Origin: Spirochaetaceae bacterium
GTDB taxonomy: Bacteria; Myxococcota_A; UBA9160; UBA4427
Assembly: GCA_020632655.1 (NCBI GenBank)
Contig: JACKFD010000005.1
Span: forward strand, 62,001-126,000
Direction of reading: 5' to 3'
DNA length: 64,000 bases
Shown here: positions 62,863 through 64,000 of the stretch, piece after piece
Layout of the letters: each line of letters starts with the position of its first letter
How positions within the stretch are numbered: the first letter of the stretch is position 1
Notes under the pieces: generated by a model
Seen by the model: only the letters and a program-made list of their open reading frames with translations
The model's database searches: none
Told to the model about the DNA's origin: nothing
Made by a program: the position numbers and the translations under genes

Positions 62863-64000
62863 ATGAATCGCGTCGTCCTCTCGACCGCGGCCGCCCTCTT
62901 CCTGCTGGGCGGATCGATCTTCCTCTACAAGCACGTCTCGCTGGGCATGGCACTCTGGCCCGATCCGAGTGCACGGGTCTGGCGCATCGACTTCGGCATG
63001 ACCGTGCGCGGCGATGGCCGCCCGGCGCAGATCGAGCTCGCGATTCCGGAGTCGGACGAGCGGCAGAACGTGCTCGACGAGGAGTCGATCGACGACGGAC
63101 TCGCGCTGCGCATCGTCGACGACGAGAAGGGGCGTCGCGCGATCTGGTCCGGTCGCATCGACGGCACGCGCCACCTCGCCTACGGCGTCCGCATCCACAT
63201 CCCGCGTGCGGAGGTCGAGATCGACGCCGAGCGGGTCGGACTCGTTCCGGCCCCGCGCGGTCGCCGCCCCGCGCCGAAGCCGTCGCCCGAGGTGCAGACC
63301 CTCCTGAAGGAGCTCGGGATGGCCGACGGCGAGGATCCCGAGGCGATCATCGCCAGCAGCTTCTCCTTCGTCGTCCACGACATCGAGACCGCCGCCAACG
63401 GCAGCGACGACCCGCGCATCGTCCTGCGCACCCGCGAAGGCAGCAACGAGGGCAAGACCCGGCTGCTCCTCGACCTGCTCCGCGGCGCGGGCGTCGAGAG
63501 CCGGCTCGCCTCGGGCGTACGCCTGCGCAGCCGGGGTCAGAGCTGGATCGAACGCTTCGTCGAGGCGGCGGCGGACGGTCGGGCCGTGCCGCTGATCGTG
63601 AGCTCCGAGAGGCCGAACGACTTTCCCGCGAACTTCCTGCTGCTCAAGCGCGGCGAAGGGGAGGTGCTCCAGACGCAGGGCCTGCAGGCCTCGTCCTTCG
63701 ACGTCTCCGTGCTGCGCGAGACGCTCCCGCCCGACGAGATGGCGGCCTTCGTCGCGCCGCACAACCCCTTCTGGCGTGCGATCTCGCTCTACCGCCTGCC
63801 GATCGAGACGCGCCGCATCCTCTCGATCCTGCTCGTGATCCCGCTCGCGGCCCTCGTCGCGGCGGGCTACCGCAACCTCGTCGGTGTGCGCACCTTCGGC
63901 ACCTTCATGCCGCTCCTGCTCGCGCTCTCGCTCTACGAGACGAACGTCGTGATCGGTGTCCTGCTCGTGGCCGTCTGCCTCGCGGTCGGCGTCTTCGGCC
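62863..64000 (+). CDS. Inactive transglutaminase fused to 7TM (UUP1 family), C-terminus beyond window
   Basis: The 379 codons seen start with one membrane helix (VVLSTAAALFLLGGSIFLYK). A periplasmic domain matching the inactive transglutaminase-like part of UUP1 proteins follows (SFSFVVHDIETAANGSDDPR, EGKTRLLLDLLRGAGVESRL; the usual catalytic Cys is not evident). The first helices of the 7TM bundle begin at about residue 310 (ILSILLVIPLAALVAAGYRN and MPLLLALSLYETNVVIGVLL). Genes of this family sit beside an ATP-grasp ligase and a retropepsin-like gene in many proteobacteria, so the next gene to the right is likely an ATP-grasp ligase (inference). It is linked to the exported M14-like gene. 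Confidence 0.88.
   Translation, partial: MNRVVLSTAAALFLLGGSIFLYKHVSLGMALWPDPSARVWRIDFGMTVRGDGRPAQIELAIPESDERQNVLDEESIDDGLALRIVDDEKGRRAIWSGRIDGTRHLAYGVRIHIPRAEVEIDAERVGLVPAPRGRRPAPKPSPEVQTLLKELGMADGEDPEAIIASSFSFVVHDIETAANGSDDPRIVLRTREGSNEGKTRLLLDLLRGAGVESRLASGVRLRSRGQSWIERFVEAAADGRAVPLIVSSERPNDFPANFLLLKRGEGEVLQTQGLQASSFDVSVLRETLPPDEMAAFVAPHNPFWRAISLYRLPIETRRILSILLVIPLAALVAAGYRNLVGVRTFGTFMPLLLALSLYETNVVIGVLLVAVCLAVGVFG

Overview
This is a 64 kb stretch of very GC-rich (about 70% by eye), densely packed bacterial chromosome from a Gram-negative organism. The evidence for an outer membrane is TamA/TamB, another predicted outer-membrane barrel, several lipoproteins, a Tat-exported MsrP and a type IV pilin. 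The mix (exosortase-associated TIGR04073 protein, PAPS-type sulfotransferase, fused indolepyruvate:ferredoxin oxidoreductase, FHA/cyclase and Ser/Thr kinase signalling) would suit an uncultured Myxococcota or other former deltaproteobacterial lineage, but no marker gene settles the taxonomy. I saw no rRNA, tRNA, CRISPR array, insertion sequence, prophage or origin. GTG and TTG starts are common, and many genes overlap by ATGA or are only a few bases apart.

Layout. 1-4.5 kb (-): a cation/proton antiporter fused to a PTS EIIA-like domain (runs off the left edge), a TraB/PrgY protein and the msrP-msrQ methionine sulfoxide reductase pair. 4.8-6.8 kb: an orphan exosortase-associated protein and two unknowns. 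6.8-10.9 kb (-): a double-PilZ protein, a type IV pilin and an unknown membrane protein. 11.1-13.6 kb (+): ArfB-type ribosome rescue factor, a small DNA-binding-like protein and an FHA-FHA-nucleotide cyclase. 13.6-17.3 kb (-): a lipoprotein and a ZorA/ZorB-like (MotA/MotB-like) two-gene motor operon. 17.5-23.1 kb (-): gcvP, a Kef-type antiporter with RCK domains and a DUF3568 lipoprotein. 23.4-28.2 kb (+): small unknowns, MoxR ATPase plus VWA protein, a DUF1971 protein and an SGNH hydrolase. 28.5-34.9 kb (+): alpha/beta hydrolase coupled to the fused 2-oxoacid:ferredoxin oxidoreductase, then a sulfotransferase. 34.9-40.8 kb: SDR, DUF4197 lipoprotein, a tiny Cys-rich secreted protein, an MFS transporter, and citrate synthase coupled to a SET-domain protein. 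40.7-49 kb (-): DUF4404, an outer-membrane protein, tamA, tamB and a diadenylate cyclase fused to a YbbR domain. 49.2-52.8 kb: an M14-like desuccinylase, a RimK-type ATP-grasp ligase fused to TrkA-C, an L7/L12-CTD-like protein and, divergently, a retropepsin-like RimB/DUF785 protein. 52.9-61.3 kb: mgtE, a PP2C phosphatase/kinase pair with zinc ribbons, MscS, a CNNM/DUF21 protein and corA. 61.5-64 kb: a second, exported M14-like paralogue and the start of an inactive-transglutaminase/7TM (UUP1) protein that runs off the right edge.

Two assemblies look most interesting. One is the stand-alone ZorAB-like motor with a long coiled-coil and repeat-bearing tail but no Zorya effectors. The other is a right-hand cluster where an ATP-grasp amidoligase, two metallo-desuccinylases, a retropepsin-like protein and a UUP1 protein sit among Mg2+ and osmotic channels, suggesting a peptide or protein modification system tied to ion or osmotic balance. 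A recurrent upstream octamer (GYTASCCT) may be the -10 promoter element of this genome.
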